Source: JAAFJM01 sp964529175 (GTDB taxonomy: Bacteria; Bacteroidota; Bacteroidia; UKL13-3). Taken from it: a stretch of 64,000 nt of DNA. The stretch is from the NCBI GenBank assembly GCA_964529175.1, contig CAZGVO010000006.1:62001-126000 (forward strand). Direction: 5' to 3'. Numbering within the stretch: the first letter of the stretch is position 1; each line of letters starts with the position of its first letter. The notes below the pieces were generated by a model. That model worked only from the letters and a program-made list of their open reading frames with translations. It searched no databases and was not told the DNA's origin. The translations under genes were made by a program, and so were the position numbers. Below, piece by piece: positions 25,215 to 32,475 of this stretch.

Positions 25215-25970
25215 TTACCAATCGCCACCAGCACCGCCACCACCAAAGCTTCCGCCACCAAATCCACCAAAACCACTATCGCCTCCGCCTCCAGAACCAC
25301 CACGACCAGAAAATCCGCCATTGGCCAATGTTCCCCAAAGCAATGCTTCGGCTATTCCGCCACCACCACCGCCTCTCCGTCCACCTTTGCCTCCCCTTAA
25401 AAATACTGCAATTAATACAATGGCAATAATAATGATTAAGCCCCAAGGCATTTTTTCTTTATTGGCTTTTCTATCGTTGGTAAAACCTTCGCCAGCTAGG
25501 GTTTTAATAATAGCGTCAGTAGCTTCGTTAAAGCCATTATAATAAGCTTGTTGCTTAAAATTAGGTTTTAAAATTCCATCAATAACGCGTTTGGAAATGG
25601 CATCTGTCATGGCTCCTTCCAATCCGTAACCAACCTGAATACGCATTTTACGTTCAGCTAAAGCTACATAAATAAGCAAACCATTTTTTTTGTCTTTTTC
25701 GCCTATTCCCCAGCTTTGTGCTAGTTTTTGCGAGTATCCAAAAGCATCATCACCTTCTAGCGATTGTTCAATTACAATAACTATTTGGGTTGATGTTTGC
25801 TTGAAATATGTATATAATTTTTGTTCCAATGCCGCTTTTTCATCTGCTTGCAAAGCACCTGCATAATCGTTTACAAAAGTAGGAGGGTTGGGTAATGGAG
25901 GAGTTTCTTTGGCAAATAACTGTGTAAACAGTAAACATAAACTAAAAACCAGTGCTAATTTATGCTTCAT
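25215..25970 (-). CDS. Membrane-anchored TPM-domain protein (YgcG type)
   Basis: 251 residues from the ATG at 25970. A signal peptide (MKHKLALVFSLCLLFTQLFA) is followed by a TPM domain (about 30-150, with PTFVNDYAGALQADEKAALEQKL and YVALAERKMRIQVGYGLEGAMTD), a transmembrane helix (WGLIIIIAIVLIAVFL, about 178-193) and a glycine-rich tail ending GGSFGGGGAGGDW. TPM proteins are periplasmic or extracytoplasmic, and some are linked to phosphatase or membrane-quality roles. A longer frame from ATG 25982 exists, but GGAGG lies between the two ATGs at an ideal distance from the inner one, so the inner start is preferred. It overlaps the preceding gene by 11 bp. Confidence 0.85.
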   Translation of the reverse strand: MKHKLALVFSLCLLFTQLFAKETPPLPNPPTFVNDYAGALQADEKAALEQKLYTYFKQTSTQIVIVIEQSLEGDDAFGYSQKLAQSWGIGEKDKKNGLLIYVALAERKMRIQVGYGLEGAMTDAISKRVIDGILKPNFKQQAYYNGFNEATDAIIKTLAGEGFTNDRKANKEKMPWGLIIIIAIVLIAVFLRGGKGGRRGGGGGGIAEALLWGTLANGGFSGRGGSGGGGDSGFGGFGGGSFGGGGAGGDW

Positions 25971-26406
25971 GGGTACCTCCAAACGAAATATCGTTGCTTA
26001 ACTCATTTACATCATTGCTTTGGTAAGGAAAATGTTCCTTGAGTCTTTGTCCTGCTTTTTCAATAGCTAAGCAAAGGCCTTCAGTAAACTGGCCTTTGGC
26101 AAAATGAGTTTTCATTAATTCTTTTTCTTCATTCCAAAAAGCATCAGTTACTTTTAGGTGTATGCCACTATCGCCAAGTATGGCAAATTTTTTATCTAAA
26201 TAGGCTAGGTAAAACAAAACACCATTTTTTAGTTCCGTTTGGTGCATATTAAGCTCTTCAAATACTTGTTTGGCGCGCTCCATCACATCTTGCTTGCAAT
26301 GAGGTTCTATATGTACACGTATTTCGCCCGAAGTATTTAACTCGGCATTTTGAATGGCCGTAACTATGCTTTCTTGCTGGCGTTTACTAAAAAATTGTTC
26401 TGACAT
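25960..26406 (-). CDS. Cytoplasmic TPM-domain protein
   Basis: 148 residues with no signal peptide. A TPM domain spans about 8-125 (IVTAIQNAELNTSGEIRVHIEPHCKQD ... GVLFYLAYLDKKFAILGDSGIHLKV). It lies between lemA upstream and the membrane TPM gene downstream on the minus strand, an arrangement common in Bacteroidota, and the three probably work together in the envelope. The role is not established. A palindromic element lies between it and lemA. Confidence 0.82.
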   Translation of the reverse strand: MSEQFFSKRQQESIVTAIQNAELNTSGEIRVHIEPHCKQDVMERAKQVFEELNMHQTELKNGVLFYLAYLDKKFAILGDSGIHLKVTDAFWNEEKELMKTHFAKGQFTEGLCLAIEKAGQRLKEHFPYQSNDVNELSNDISFGGTHEA

Positions 26407-26434
26407 GTTTGTTGGTTAAACCTATTTTTAAAAG

Positions 26435-26485
26435 CACTTCGATAGGCTCAGTGTCCGTATTAGGGTCACTGAGCTTGCCGAAGTG
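26435..26485. repeat. Palindromic element between lemA and TPM gene
   Basis: The outer arms CACTTCG/CGAAGTG and inner arms GCTCAGTG/CACTGAGC form a nested hairpin across 51 bp, with a 13-nt centre. The inner arm GCTCAGTGTC also occurs in the cassette spacers, so this is a relative of the dispersed family. It would be transcribed within the lemA operon and has no T-run. Confidence 0.7.
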
Positions 26486-26503
26486 TAATAATTGAATTAC
26501 TAA

Positions 26504-27094
26504 TTAAAACTTAACTTCTGGTGCTTTTTCGGCAGCAGCGTCAGCTTCAAAAAATCCTTTTTTATCAAAACCAAACATACCACTGTAAATTACTTGTGGG
26601 AATTTTTTGATATAAGTATTGTAATCAGTAACAGCATCGTTAAAGTTATCTCTTTCTACTTTAATGCGGTTTTCTGTTCCTTCTATTTGGCTTTGTAACT
26701 CGCTAAAGTTTTGAGTAGCTCTTAACTGAGGATATTGCTCTGATACTACCATTAAGCGGCCTAAAGCTTGGCTTAACTCGCCTTGAGCACCTTGAAATTT
26801 CTTAATATTTTCAGGTGTTAACTTGTTAGGATCTACTTGAATAGAGCTAGCTTTTGCTCTTGCCTCAATTACATCGGTTAAGGTTTTTTGTTCAAAATTA
26901 GCTGCACCTTTAACAGTAGCTACTAAATTTGGAATTAAATCTAACCTACGTTGGTAAGCACTTTGAACCTTGGCCCAAGCACCTTCGGTTGCTGTTTGTT
27001 TCGAAACCATATTATTATAACTTGAACATCCGTTCATTAATAATAAAACAATTCCGCCAAGCACTGCTAATAAAATAATCGTTCCTTTTTTCAT
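26504..27094 (-). CDS. lemA: LemA family protein
   Basis: 196 residues. An N-terminal hydrophobic segment (IILLAVLGGIVLLLMNGC) could be a lipoprotein signal or membrane anchor (Cys at about 23). The LemA core follows: VQSAYQRRLDLIPNLVATVKGAANFE (about 43-68) and a long alpha-helical region to NAVTDYNTYIKKFPQVIYS-like sequence near 155-175. LemA proteins are widespread and the molecular role is uncertain; in Bacteroidota they are often next to TPM-domain genes as here. It is the first gene of a three- or four-gene minus-strand operon. Confidence 0.9.
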   Translation of the reverse strand: MKKGTIILLAVLGGIVLLLMNGCSSYNNMVSKQTATEGAWAKVQSAYQRRLDLIPNLVATVKGAANFEQKTLTDVIEARAKASSIQVDPNKLTPENIKKFQGAQGELSQALGRLMVVSEQYPQLRATQNFSELQSQIEGTENRIKVERDNFNDAVTDYNTYIKKFPQVIYSGMFGFDKKGFFEADAAAEKAPEVKF

Positions 27095-27277
27095 TGTTGT
27101 TTATTTAAAAAATATAGTTGGCAATATACAAAATAACAACCAAGTTAAAATACTGACATAACTACCGATTTTTTAAAGATTTTGAATTTTGGATGTTGTC
27201 TCGACTAATCGGGATTGAATTATTCTTTATTATTGTTGGAAATTTGAAAATAAGAGAGCGGAAGAGTATATTTTGCT

Positions 27278-27419
27278 TTGGCTAAAGCCAATTTTATTGC
27301 ATTTTTCTTTTAACCCCCAGATAAATCTGTGGGCAATTCATCATTTGTTTTAACATCATTAAGGAATGATGAATTGCCACATGGCTTCAGCTTGTGGGAA
27401 TAGAAATGCAATTTCTCTT
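27278..27419. repeat. Multi-hairpin repeat, copy A (upstream of transposase)
   Basis: It begins with the palindrome TTGGCTAAAGCCAA (27278-27291), then an imperfect CCCCCAGATAAATCTGTGGG, then a perfect 14-bp stem GGCAATTCATCATT/AATGATGAATTGCC (27332-27345 with 27365-27378), then CCACATGGC...CTTGTGG. The same order occurs in copy C downstream of the transposase. Confidence 0.85.
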
Positions 27420-27558
27420 AACCCCAGATAAATCTAGGGTCAATTCATCGTTTGTTTCAACACCATTATCTAAAGATGAATTGCCACATGTTCCGAAAGC
27501 TTTCGCATTAGCTTGTGGAATTGTAAGAATTAATCAATAGAAATGGGTTTCAATTTAT
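27420..27558. repeat. Multi-hairpin repeat, copy B (upstream of transposase)
   Basis: A direct repeat of the central and 3' parts of copies A and C: CCCCAGATAAATCTAGGG, CAATTCATC...GATGAATTG, CCACATG...TTGTGG and AATAGAAATGGGTTTCAA. Its apical arm has been interrupted by TTCCGAAAGCTTTCGCATTA, which contains the CGAAAGCTTTCG palindrome of the other dispersed family. It lacks the leading TTGGCTAAAGCCAA. Confidence 0.8.
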
Positions 27559-27617
27559 TTTGTATTTATAAATTAGTTGTAATTTTTTAAATTCGTTAGA
27601 ATAAATATTTTAATCAA

Positions 27618-28079
27618 ATGCCATTCATTAAAGTTTATATACATTTTGTTTGGAGTACTAAAAACAGAATTCCTTTTTTAAATAATAAAGAATTAAGAGT
27701 CAAGGTTTGGAATCACATAAAGGAAAATGCAAGAGAAAAAGGTATTTTTATTGATTTTATTAGCGGCTATTCCGACCATTGTCATTGTTTGATTTCATTA
27801 GGTTCCGACCAAACCATTCAAAAAACAATTCAATTAATTAAAGGAGAATCATCTTTTTGGATTAACAAAGAAAATCTGATTGATGAGTCTGTTTTAAACA
27901 AATATGATTCAAAATTTGAATGGCAAGATGAATATTTTGCTGTGTCTGTTTCTGAATCAATGTTAGATAAGGTCAGGAATTATATTAAGAACCAAGAGAT
28001 TCACCATCAAAACAAATTATTTCAAGAAGAATATGATGAATTTCTCTTAAAATATAATTTTCAAAAATTCAATGACTAA
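27618..28079 (+). CDS. RAYT / IS200-like tyrosine (Y1) transposase
   Basis: 153 residues. The HUH metal-binding motif is HCH in GYSDHCHCLISLG (about 51-63), and the candidate catalytic Tyr is in VRNYIKNQEIHHQ (about 121-133). The start MPFIKVYIHFVWSTKNRIPFL is typical of the Y1 family. Such enzymes cut single-stranded DNA next to hairpins; RAYT members are linked to REP palindromes. The length is normal and no frameshift is seen, so it may be functional. It lies between hairpin repeats A/B and C. No tnpB accompanies it. Confidence 0.88.
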   Translation: MPFIKVYIHFVWSTKNRIPFLNNKELRVKVWNHIKENAREKGIFIDFISGYSDHCHCLISLGSDQTIQKTIQLIKGESSFWINKENLIDESVLNKYDSKFEWQDEYFAVSVSESMLDKVRNYIKNQEIHHQNKLFQEEYDEFLLKYNFQKFND

Positions 28080-28084
28080 TTCTT

Positions 28085-28282
28085 TTGGCTAAAGCCAATT
28101 ATATTGCATTTTTCCTTTAACCCCAGATAAATCTGGGGGCAATTCATCATTTGTTTCAACACCATTAATGAATAATGAATTGCAGCATAGCTTTAGCCTG
28201 TGGATTTGTAAGAATCAATGAATAGAAATGGGTTTCAACCCATTTAATAAAAAAAGGCAATTATGGAATTGGCTTAAGCCAA
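28085..28282. repeat. Multi-hairpin repeat, copy C, full length (downstream of transposase)
   Basis: The most complete copy, about 198 bp. It opens with TTGGCTAAAGCCAA (28085-28098), has the perfect hairpin CCCCAGATAAATCTGGGG (28121-28138), the CAATTCAT...ATGAATTG stem, and the perfect hairpin AATGGGTTTCAACCCATT (28227-28244). It closes with TTGGCTTAAGCCAA (28269-28282). It lies in the same orientation as copies A and B. Start and end palindromes are near-copies, as expected for a unit recognised by a Y1 transposase. Confidence 0.85.
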
Positions 28283-28342
28283 AGTTGGAATTTTGATTGA
28301 TAGTCTTTAATGCAAGCAATGCTTTAGAGGAACTTTTTATTG

Positions 28343-28978
28343 CTATATCGACAGAGAAATTAGTAGTGAAATTCCACTCATTAATGCAGTAAAATAAACA
28401 AATTTTCTGATGTCATTTAAATCTCTACTTTCCTTTAAAATTATTTTTCTAAAATGTTTGGAAACTATAGTTAAAATTGAACTTGCCAAAAGCAATCCAA
28501 GGGCGCAATTTACACCTGCACCAAGTGGAAAAACTTTTGATTTAGGATTTAACACGAACGGAATAATATCATACAGAAAAAGTAAATTCCACACAAGGCC
28601 AAAAATAATTGCTACAGCTTTTTTCATAGGAAAGGAGCCTTCATTTTGTTTTTTTAAAATATCATTGACATTATAATTTTGAGGTGTGCTTTTATTTTCT
28701 AAAAAACCTGTTCTTTCAATTTCTTCAATTACTAAAGCTGGATTTTTAAATGTCCAAAAAATAACCTTAGCATTGTAATTTTTAACACTATGATTTATTT
28801 TTATTCCGTTACTTTCTGGTTGTAATGAAATTATATCTTTAGATTGAAATATTAAATTACCAATAATAGATGCATTTATTGTCAAAACCTCTTTGTCCAC
28901 ATATAAATCAGCAAAAGGGTAAGTTGCATTTGCAAACCCAATTCTTGCACCACCAGTTAAAGCATAATGTTCTTTCAT
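28343..28978 (-). CDS. Hypothetical membrane protein with PH-like N-terminal domain
   Basis: 211 residues. Residues 1-85 are beta-rich (TYPFADLYVDKEVLTINASIIGNLIFQSKDIISLQPE), like small bacterial PH-type domains, with the linker NVNDILKKQNEGSFPMKK. Three hydrophobic segments follow (AVAIIFGLVWNLLFLYDIIPFVL, GAGVNCALGLLLASSILTIV and VYFTALMSGISLLISLSI). No known function is recognised. It stands alone between the transposase region and lysS, divergent from lysS. Confidence 0.6.
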   Translation of the reverse strand: MKEHYALTGGARIGFANATYPFADLYVDKEVLTINASIIGNLIFQSKDIISLQPESNGIKINHSVKNYNAKVIFWTFKNPALVIEEIERTGFLENKSTPQNYNVNDILKKQNEGSFPMKKAVAIIFGLVWNLLFLYDIIPFVLNPKSKVFPLGAGVNCALGLLLASSILTIVSKHFRKIILKESRDLNDIRKFVYFTALMSGISLLISLSI

Positions 28979-29005
28979 TTTGTCAAATATATCAATTATA
29001 CCAAT

Positions 29006-29033
29006 GTAGAGAGGCTTAATTAAACGTCTCTAC
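29006..29033. repeat. 28-bp imperfect palindrome
   Basis: GTAGAGA (29006-29012) and TCTCTAC (29027-29033) pair perfectly and the centre CTTAATTAA is nearly symmetrical. It lies between the divergent hypothetical gene and lysS. There is no T-run, so it is not a terminator. It resembles palindromic repeats dispersed in Bacteroidota intergenic regions; this is from memory. Confidence 0.55.
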
Positions 29034-29097
29034 GGTAGTCAACAACCTAGATTTCATTTTATTTTTTCAAAAATTCCCTTTTAAAGTTCCTAAATGC

Positions 29098-29105
29098 TAC
29101 TTTTG
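29098..29105 (+). promoter_or_regulatory. Candidate -7 box for lysS
   Basis: TACTTTTG fits the Bacteroidota -7 consensus TAnnTTTG and lies 40 bp upstream of the lysS ATG. No TTTG is found at the usual distance upstream, so only one half of the promoter is supported. Confidence 0.35.
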
Positions 29106-29144
29106 CGTTCTTTTTTATAAAAATAGCATCAATAAAAAGCATTT

Positions 29145-30863
29145 ATGAGCAATCAATTAAGCGAACAAGAATTATTACGCAGACAAAAACTTAACGATAT
29201 GCGCCAATTGGGTATTGACCCTTTTCCGGCTGCATTGTTTCCTATTTCTCACACCTCGGTAGAAGCAGCTAGCAAGTATAGCGCAAACCAGGAAAGTGAA
29301 GAAATGAAACAGGTTACTTTTGCTGGCCGTATTATGAGTGTACGCGATATGGGTAAAGCGTGTTTTGTATTATTGCAAGATAGTGTAGGCAAATTACAAG
29401 TTTATGTGCGCAGAGATGATATTTGCCCTGACGAAGACAAAACTTTATACGATACCGTTTTTAAAAAATTAATTGATATTGGCGATATTATTGGCGTAAC
29501 AGGTTATATGTTTACTACCAAAACAGGCGAAATTTCATTGCATGCCAAAACTTTGGTGGTATTGAGCAAATCAATTAAACCATTGCCAATAGTAAAGGAA
29601 AAAGATGGCGAAACCTTTGATGCAGTTACCGATCCTGAGTTTCGTTACCGTCAGCGTTATGCCGATTTAATTGTTAATCCGCATGTAAAAGATACTTTTT
29701 ACAAGCGCAGTGTAATGGTAAAAACCATTCGCGATTTTTTAAATAACCATGGTGCTTTAGAAGTTGATACACCAGTTTTACAAAATATTCCTGGTGGCGC
29801 TGCTGCAAGGCCTTTTACTACGCACCATAATGCATTAGATGTTCCTTTTTATTTGCGAATTGCAAATGAATTATATTTAAAAAGATTAATAGTGGGTGGT
29901 TTTGATTTTGTGTATGAATTTAGTCGTAATTTCCGTAACGAGGGAATGGACAGAACACACAATCCAGAGTTTACCGTATTAGAGTTTTATGTAGCTTATA
30001 AAGATTATAATTGGATGATGGATTTTACAGAGCAATTATTAGAAAAAGTTGCTTTAGAAATGCATGGAACTACCGATATAACTGTAGGCGATAAAACCAT
30101 CAGCTTTAAAGCACCATTCAAGCGTTTGCCTATTTACGATGCCATAAAACAGTTTACAGGCTTTGATGTAAGCAATATGGACGAAGACCAATTACGTGAA
30201 GTTTGTAAAGAATTAGGTATTCCAACAGCGCCAAGTATGGGCAAAGGTAAATTGGTAGATGAAATTTTTGGAGAAAAATGCGAAGGCAATTTTATTGAAC
30301 CAACTTTTATAACCGATTATCCAGTGGAATTAAGTCCTTTAACCAAAAAACACCGCACCAAAGAAGGTTTGGTAGAGCGTTTTGAATTAATGATAAATGG
30401 AAAAGAAGTAGCTAATGCTTATTCTGAATTAAACGACCCAATTGACCAACGTGAGCGCTTTGAAGAACAAGTAAAATTAATGGAACGTGGCGATGATGAA
30501 GCCATGTTTATTGACCACGATTTTTTACGTGCTTTGGAGTATGGAATGCCACCTACAGCAGGTATTGGTATTGGAATTGATAGATTGGCCATGTTATTAA
30601 CCAACCAACATTCTATTCAAGATGTGTTGTTTTTCCCTCAAATGCGTCCGGAGAAAAAACAATTGGATTTAACAGCAGAAGAGAAACAAATTTTAGAAAT
30701 TTTGAAACCAAATATCAGTATGCCTTTGGCCGATTTGAAACAAGCAGTTTCGCACTTAAGTGGCAAGCAATGGGATAAAGCCATGAAAGGTTTAGCTGGC
30801 CATGGTTTAACAAAAGTGGAACTGAACGGAGAATATAAAACTGTAAATTATATTGGGCAATAA
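29145..30863 (+). CDS. lysS: Lysyl-tRNA synthetase, class II
   Basis: 572 residues. It charges tRNA-Lys with lysine in the cytoplasm. An OB-fold anticodon-binding domain (about 55-150, VTFAGRIMSVRDMGKACFVLLQDS) is followed by the class II catalytic core. Motif 2 is FRNEGMDRTHNPEFTVLEFYVAY (about 263-285) and motif 3 is GIGIGIDRLAMLL (about 468-480). The core ends near residue 500. An extra 70-residue C-terminal tail (LTAEEKQILEILKPN...) is common in Bacteroidota LysS. It is expressed alone and closed by a strong bidirectional terminator. Confidence 0.97.
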   Translation: MSNQLSEQELLRRQKLNDMRQLGIDPFPAALFPISHTSVEAASKYSANQESEEMKQVTFAGRIMSVRDMGKACFVLLQDSVGKLQVYVRRDDICPDEDKTLYDTVFKKLIDIGDIIGVTGYMFTTKTGEISLHAKTLVVLSKSIKPLPIVKEKDGETFDAVTDPEFRYRQRYADLIVNPHVKDTFYKRSVMVKTIRDFLNNHGALEVDTPVLQNIPGGAAARPFTTHHNALDVPFYLRIANELYLKRLIVGGFDFVYEFSRNFRNEGMDRTHNPEFTVLEFYVAYKDYNWMMDFTEQLLEKVALEMHGTTDITVGDKTISFKAPFKRLPIYDAIKQFTGFDVSNMDEDQLREVCKELGIPTAPSMGKGKLVDEIFGEKCEGNFIEPTFITDYPVELSPLTKKHRTKEGLVERFELMINGKEVANAYSELNDPIDQRERFEEQVKLMERGDDEAMFIDHDFLRALEYGMPPTAGIGIGIDRLAMLLTNQHSIQDVLFFPQMRPEKKQLDLTAEEKQILEILKPNISMPLADLKQAVSHLSGKQWDKAMKGLAGHGLTKVELNGEYKTVNYIGQ

Positions 30864-30880
30864 TTTTTATTTAAACCCAA

Positions 30881-30912
30881 CAAAAAAGCCTCGAAATTTC
30901 GAGGCTTTTTTG
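30881..30912. terminator. Bidirectional terminator between lysS and icd
   Basis: A perfect 16-bp inverted repeat without loop, CAAAAAAGCCTCGAAA and its complement, has A/T runs on both sides. It lies between the convergent lysS and icd stops and can serve both. Confidence 0.93.
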
Positions 30913-30944
30913 TGTTTTAAAAGTATTTGATATTTAAGTACTTA

Positions 30945-32171
30945 CTAAGCTAATTTAGCTTTTAAGTTAGTATCAATTGCATCTAAAAAGTCTTGTGTAT
31001 TTAGGTAATGTTCGCCTAAATTAACTTTATTTCCATGAATACAAACGGCTAAATCTTTAGTCATTTTGCCACTTTCAACAGTTTCAATACAAACAGCTTC
31101 TAATGCATGACAGAAATTAATTAACTCTTGGTTGCCATCTAATTTACCTCTAAATTCTAATCCACGAGTCCAAGCAAAAATACTTGCAATTGGGTTAGTA
31201 CTTGTTGATTTGCCAGCTTGGTGGTCGCGGAAGTGACGTGTTACAGTTCCGTGAGCTGCTTCTGCTTCCATTACTTTTCCATCAGGTGTAATTAAAGTTG
31301 AAGTCATTAAACCTAATGAACCAAAACCTTGTGCTACTGTATCGCTTTGAACATCACCATCGTAGTTTTTACAAGCCCATACAAAATTTCCATTCCATTT
31401 TAAAGCAGATGCTACCATATCATCAATTAAACGATGTTCGTAAACAATTCCAGCTTCTACAAATTTTGCTTTGTAATCTGCTTGATAAATTTCTTCAAAA
31501 ATATCTTTAAATCTACCATCGTATTTTTTCAAAATGGTGTTTTTGGTAGAAAGGTATAAAGGCCATTTTTTGCTCAAGGCTTGGTTAAAACATGCATGCG
31601 CAAAACCACGAATACTTTCATCGGTATTATACATAGCCATTGCTACACCATCGCCTTTGAAGTTATAAACTTCAAATTCTTGAACAGTTCCATCTTCGCC
31701 TTCAAACTTCACGGTTAGTTTTCCTTTTCCTTTGGTTACAAAATCGGTAGCACGGTATTGATCGCCAAAAGCATGGCGGCCAATGCAAATAGGCGCAGTC
31801 CAATTTGGAACCAAACGAGGTACATTTTTACATACAATTGGTTCGCGAAAAACAGTTCCATCTAAAATATTACGTATGGTGCCGTTAGGGCTTTTCCACA
31901 TTTGTTTTAAGTTAAACTCCTTTACACGTTGTTCGTCAGGTGTAATAGTAGCACACTTAATACCAACGCCATATTTTTTAATTGCTTCTGCAGCATCAAT
32001 GGTTACTTGGTCGTTAGTTTCGTCTCTATATTCCATGCCTAAATCGTAGTATTTTATATCTAAATCTAGGTAAGGTAAAATCAATTTATCTTTAATAAAT
32101 TTCCAGATAATGCGAGTCATTTCATCACCATCTAATTCAACCACCGGGTTGGCAACTTTTATTTTTGTCAT
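30945..32171 (-). CDS. icd: NADP-dependent isocitrate dehydrogenase, homodimeric type
   Basis: 408 residues. It oxidises isocitrate to 2-oxoglutarate with NADP in the TCA cycle. The sequence is of the eukaryote-like dimeric class: VELDGDEMTRIIWKFIKDKL near the start, KSPNGTIRNILDGTVFREPI (about 94-113), LIDDMVASALKWNGNFVWACKNYDGDVQSD (about 251-280) and the C-terminal STSTNPIASIFAWTRGLEFRGKLD. Length is normal for this class. A promoter with both boxes lies upstream; the gene appears monocistronic. Confidence 0.97.
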   Translation of the reverse strand: MTKIKVANPVVELDGDEMTRIIWKFIKDKLILPYLDLDIKYYDLGMEYRDETNDQVTIDAAEAIKKYGVGIKCATITPDEQRVKEFNLKQMWKSPNGTIRNILDGTVFREPIVCKNVPRLVPNWTAPICIGRHAFGDQYRATDFVTKGKGKLTVKFEGEDGTVQEFEVYNFKGDGVAMAMYNTDESIRGFAHACFNQALSKKWPLYLSTKNTILKKYDGRFKDIFEEIYQADYKAKFVEAGIVYEHRLIDDMVASALKWNGNFVWACKNYDGDVQSDTVAQGFGSLGLMTSTLITPDGKVMEAEAAHGTVTRHFRDHQAGKSTSTNPIASIFAWTRGLEFRGKLDGNQELINFCHALEAVCIETVESGKMTKDLAVCIHGNKVNLGEHYLNTQDFLDAIDTNLKAKLA

Positions 32172-32201
32172 ATTTTTATGAGTAAATTATAAATTTAAGG
32201 G

Positions 32202-32232
32202 CGAAAATAAATAGTTTTACTAAGCAACCAAA
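32202..32232 (-). promoter_or_regulatory. Promoter of icd, Bacteroidota type
   Basis: On the minus strand TTTG (32229-32232) and TATTTTCG (32202-32209) are separated by 19 bp, matching TTTG-N19-21-TAnnTTTG with one mismatch in the -7 box. It lies about 30 bp upstream of the icd ATG. Confidence 0.5.
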
Positions 32233-32362
32233 TGTATAATTAACTGTTTTATATTATTTTTCTTAGCAACACCCATAATATTTCATTTTTAGAATTATTG
32301 AATAAATGGCTTAGATTGATTACAAAAAATTCAACCTTTAAAAGCAAAGAATTCAATCAATT

Positions 32363-32390
32363 CAAAAATCAAAAATCAAAAATCAAAAAT
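32363..32390. repeat. Heptamer tandem repeat (TCAAAAA)4 upstream of pdhA
   Basis: Four exact copies of TCAAAAA in the icd-pdhA intergenic region, about 85 bp upstream of the pdhA ATG. The rest of this 304-bp gap holds the icd promoter and a small direct repeat with the palindrome ATCAGCTGAT around 32404-32413. Confidence 0.9.
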
Positions 32391-32475
32391 TTGGAGCTGA
32401 TTATCAGCTGATTATTTTAATAGAATACCTTTTTAACTTAGTTATTTTTTCGTTTTTTTGCATTCCTTTTAAATT

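Noticed and set aside
29098..29145. Full two-box promoter for lysS
   Set aside because: Only a -7-like box is present; no TTTG is at the usual distance.
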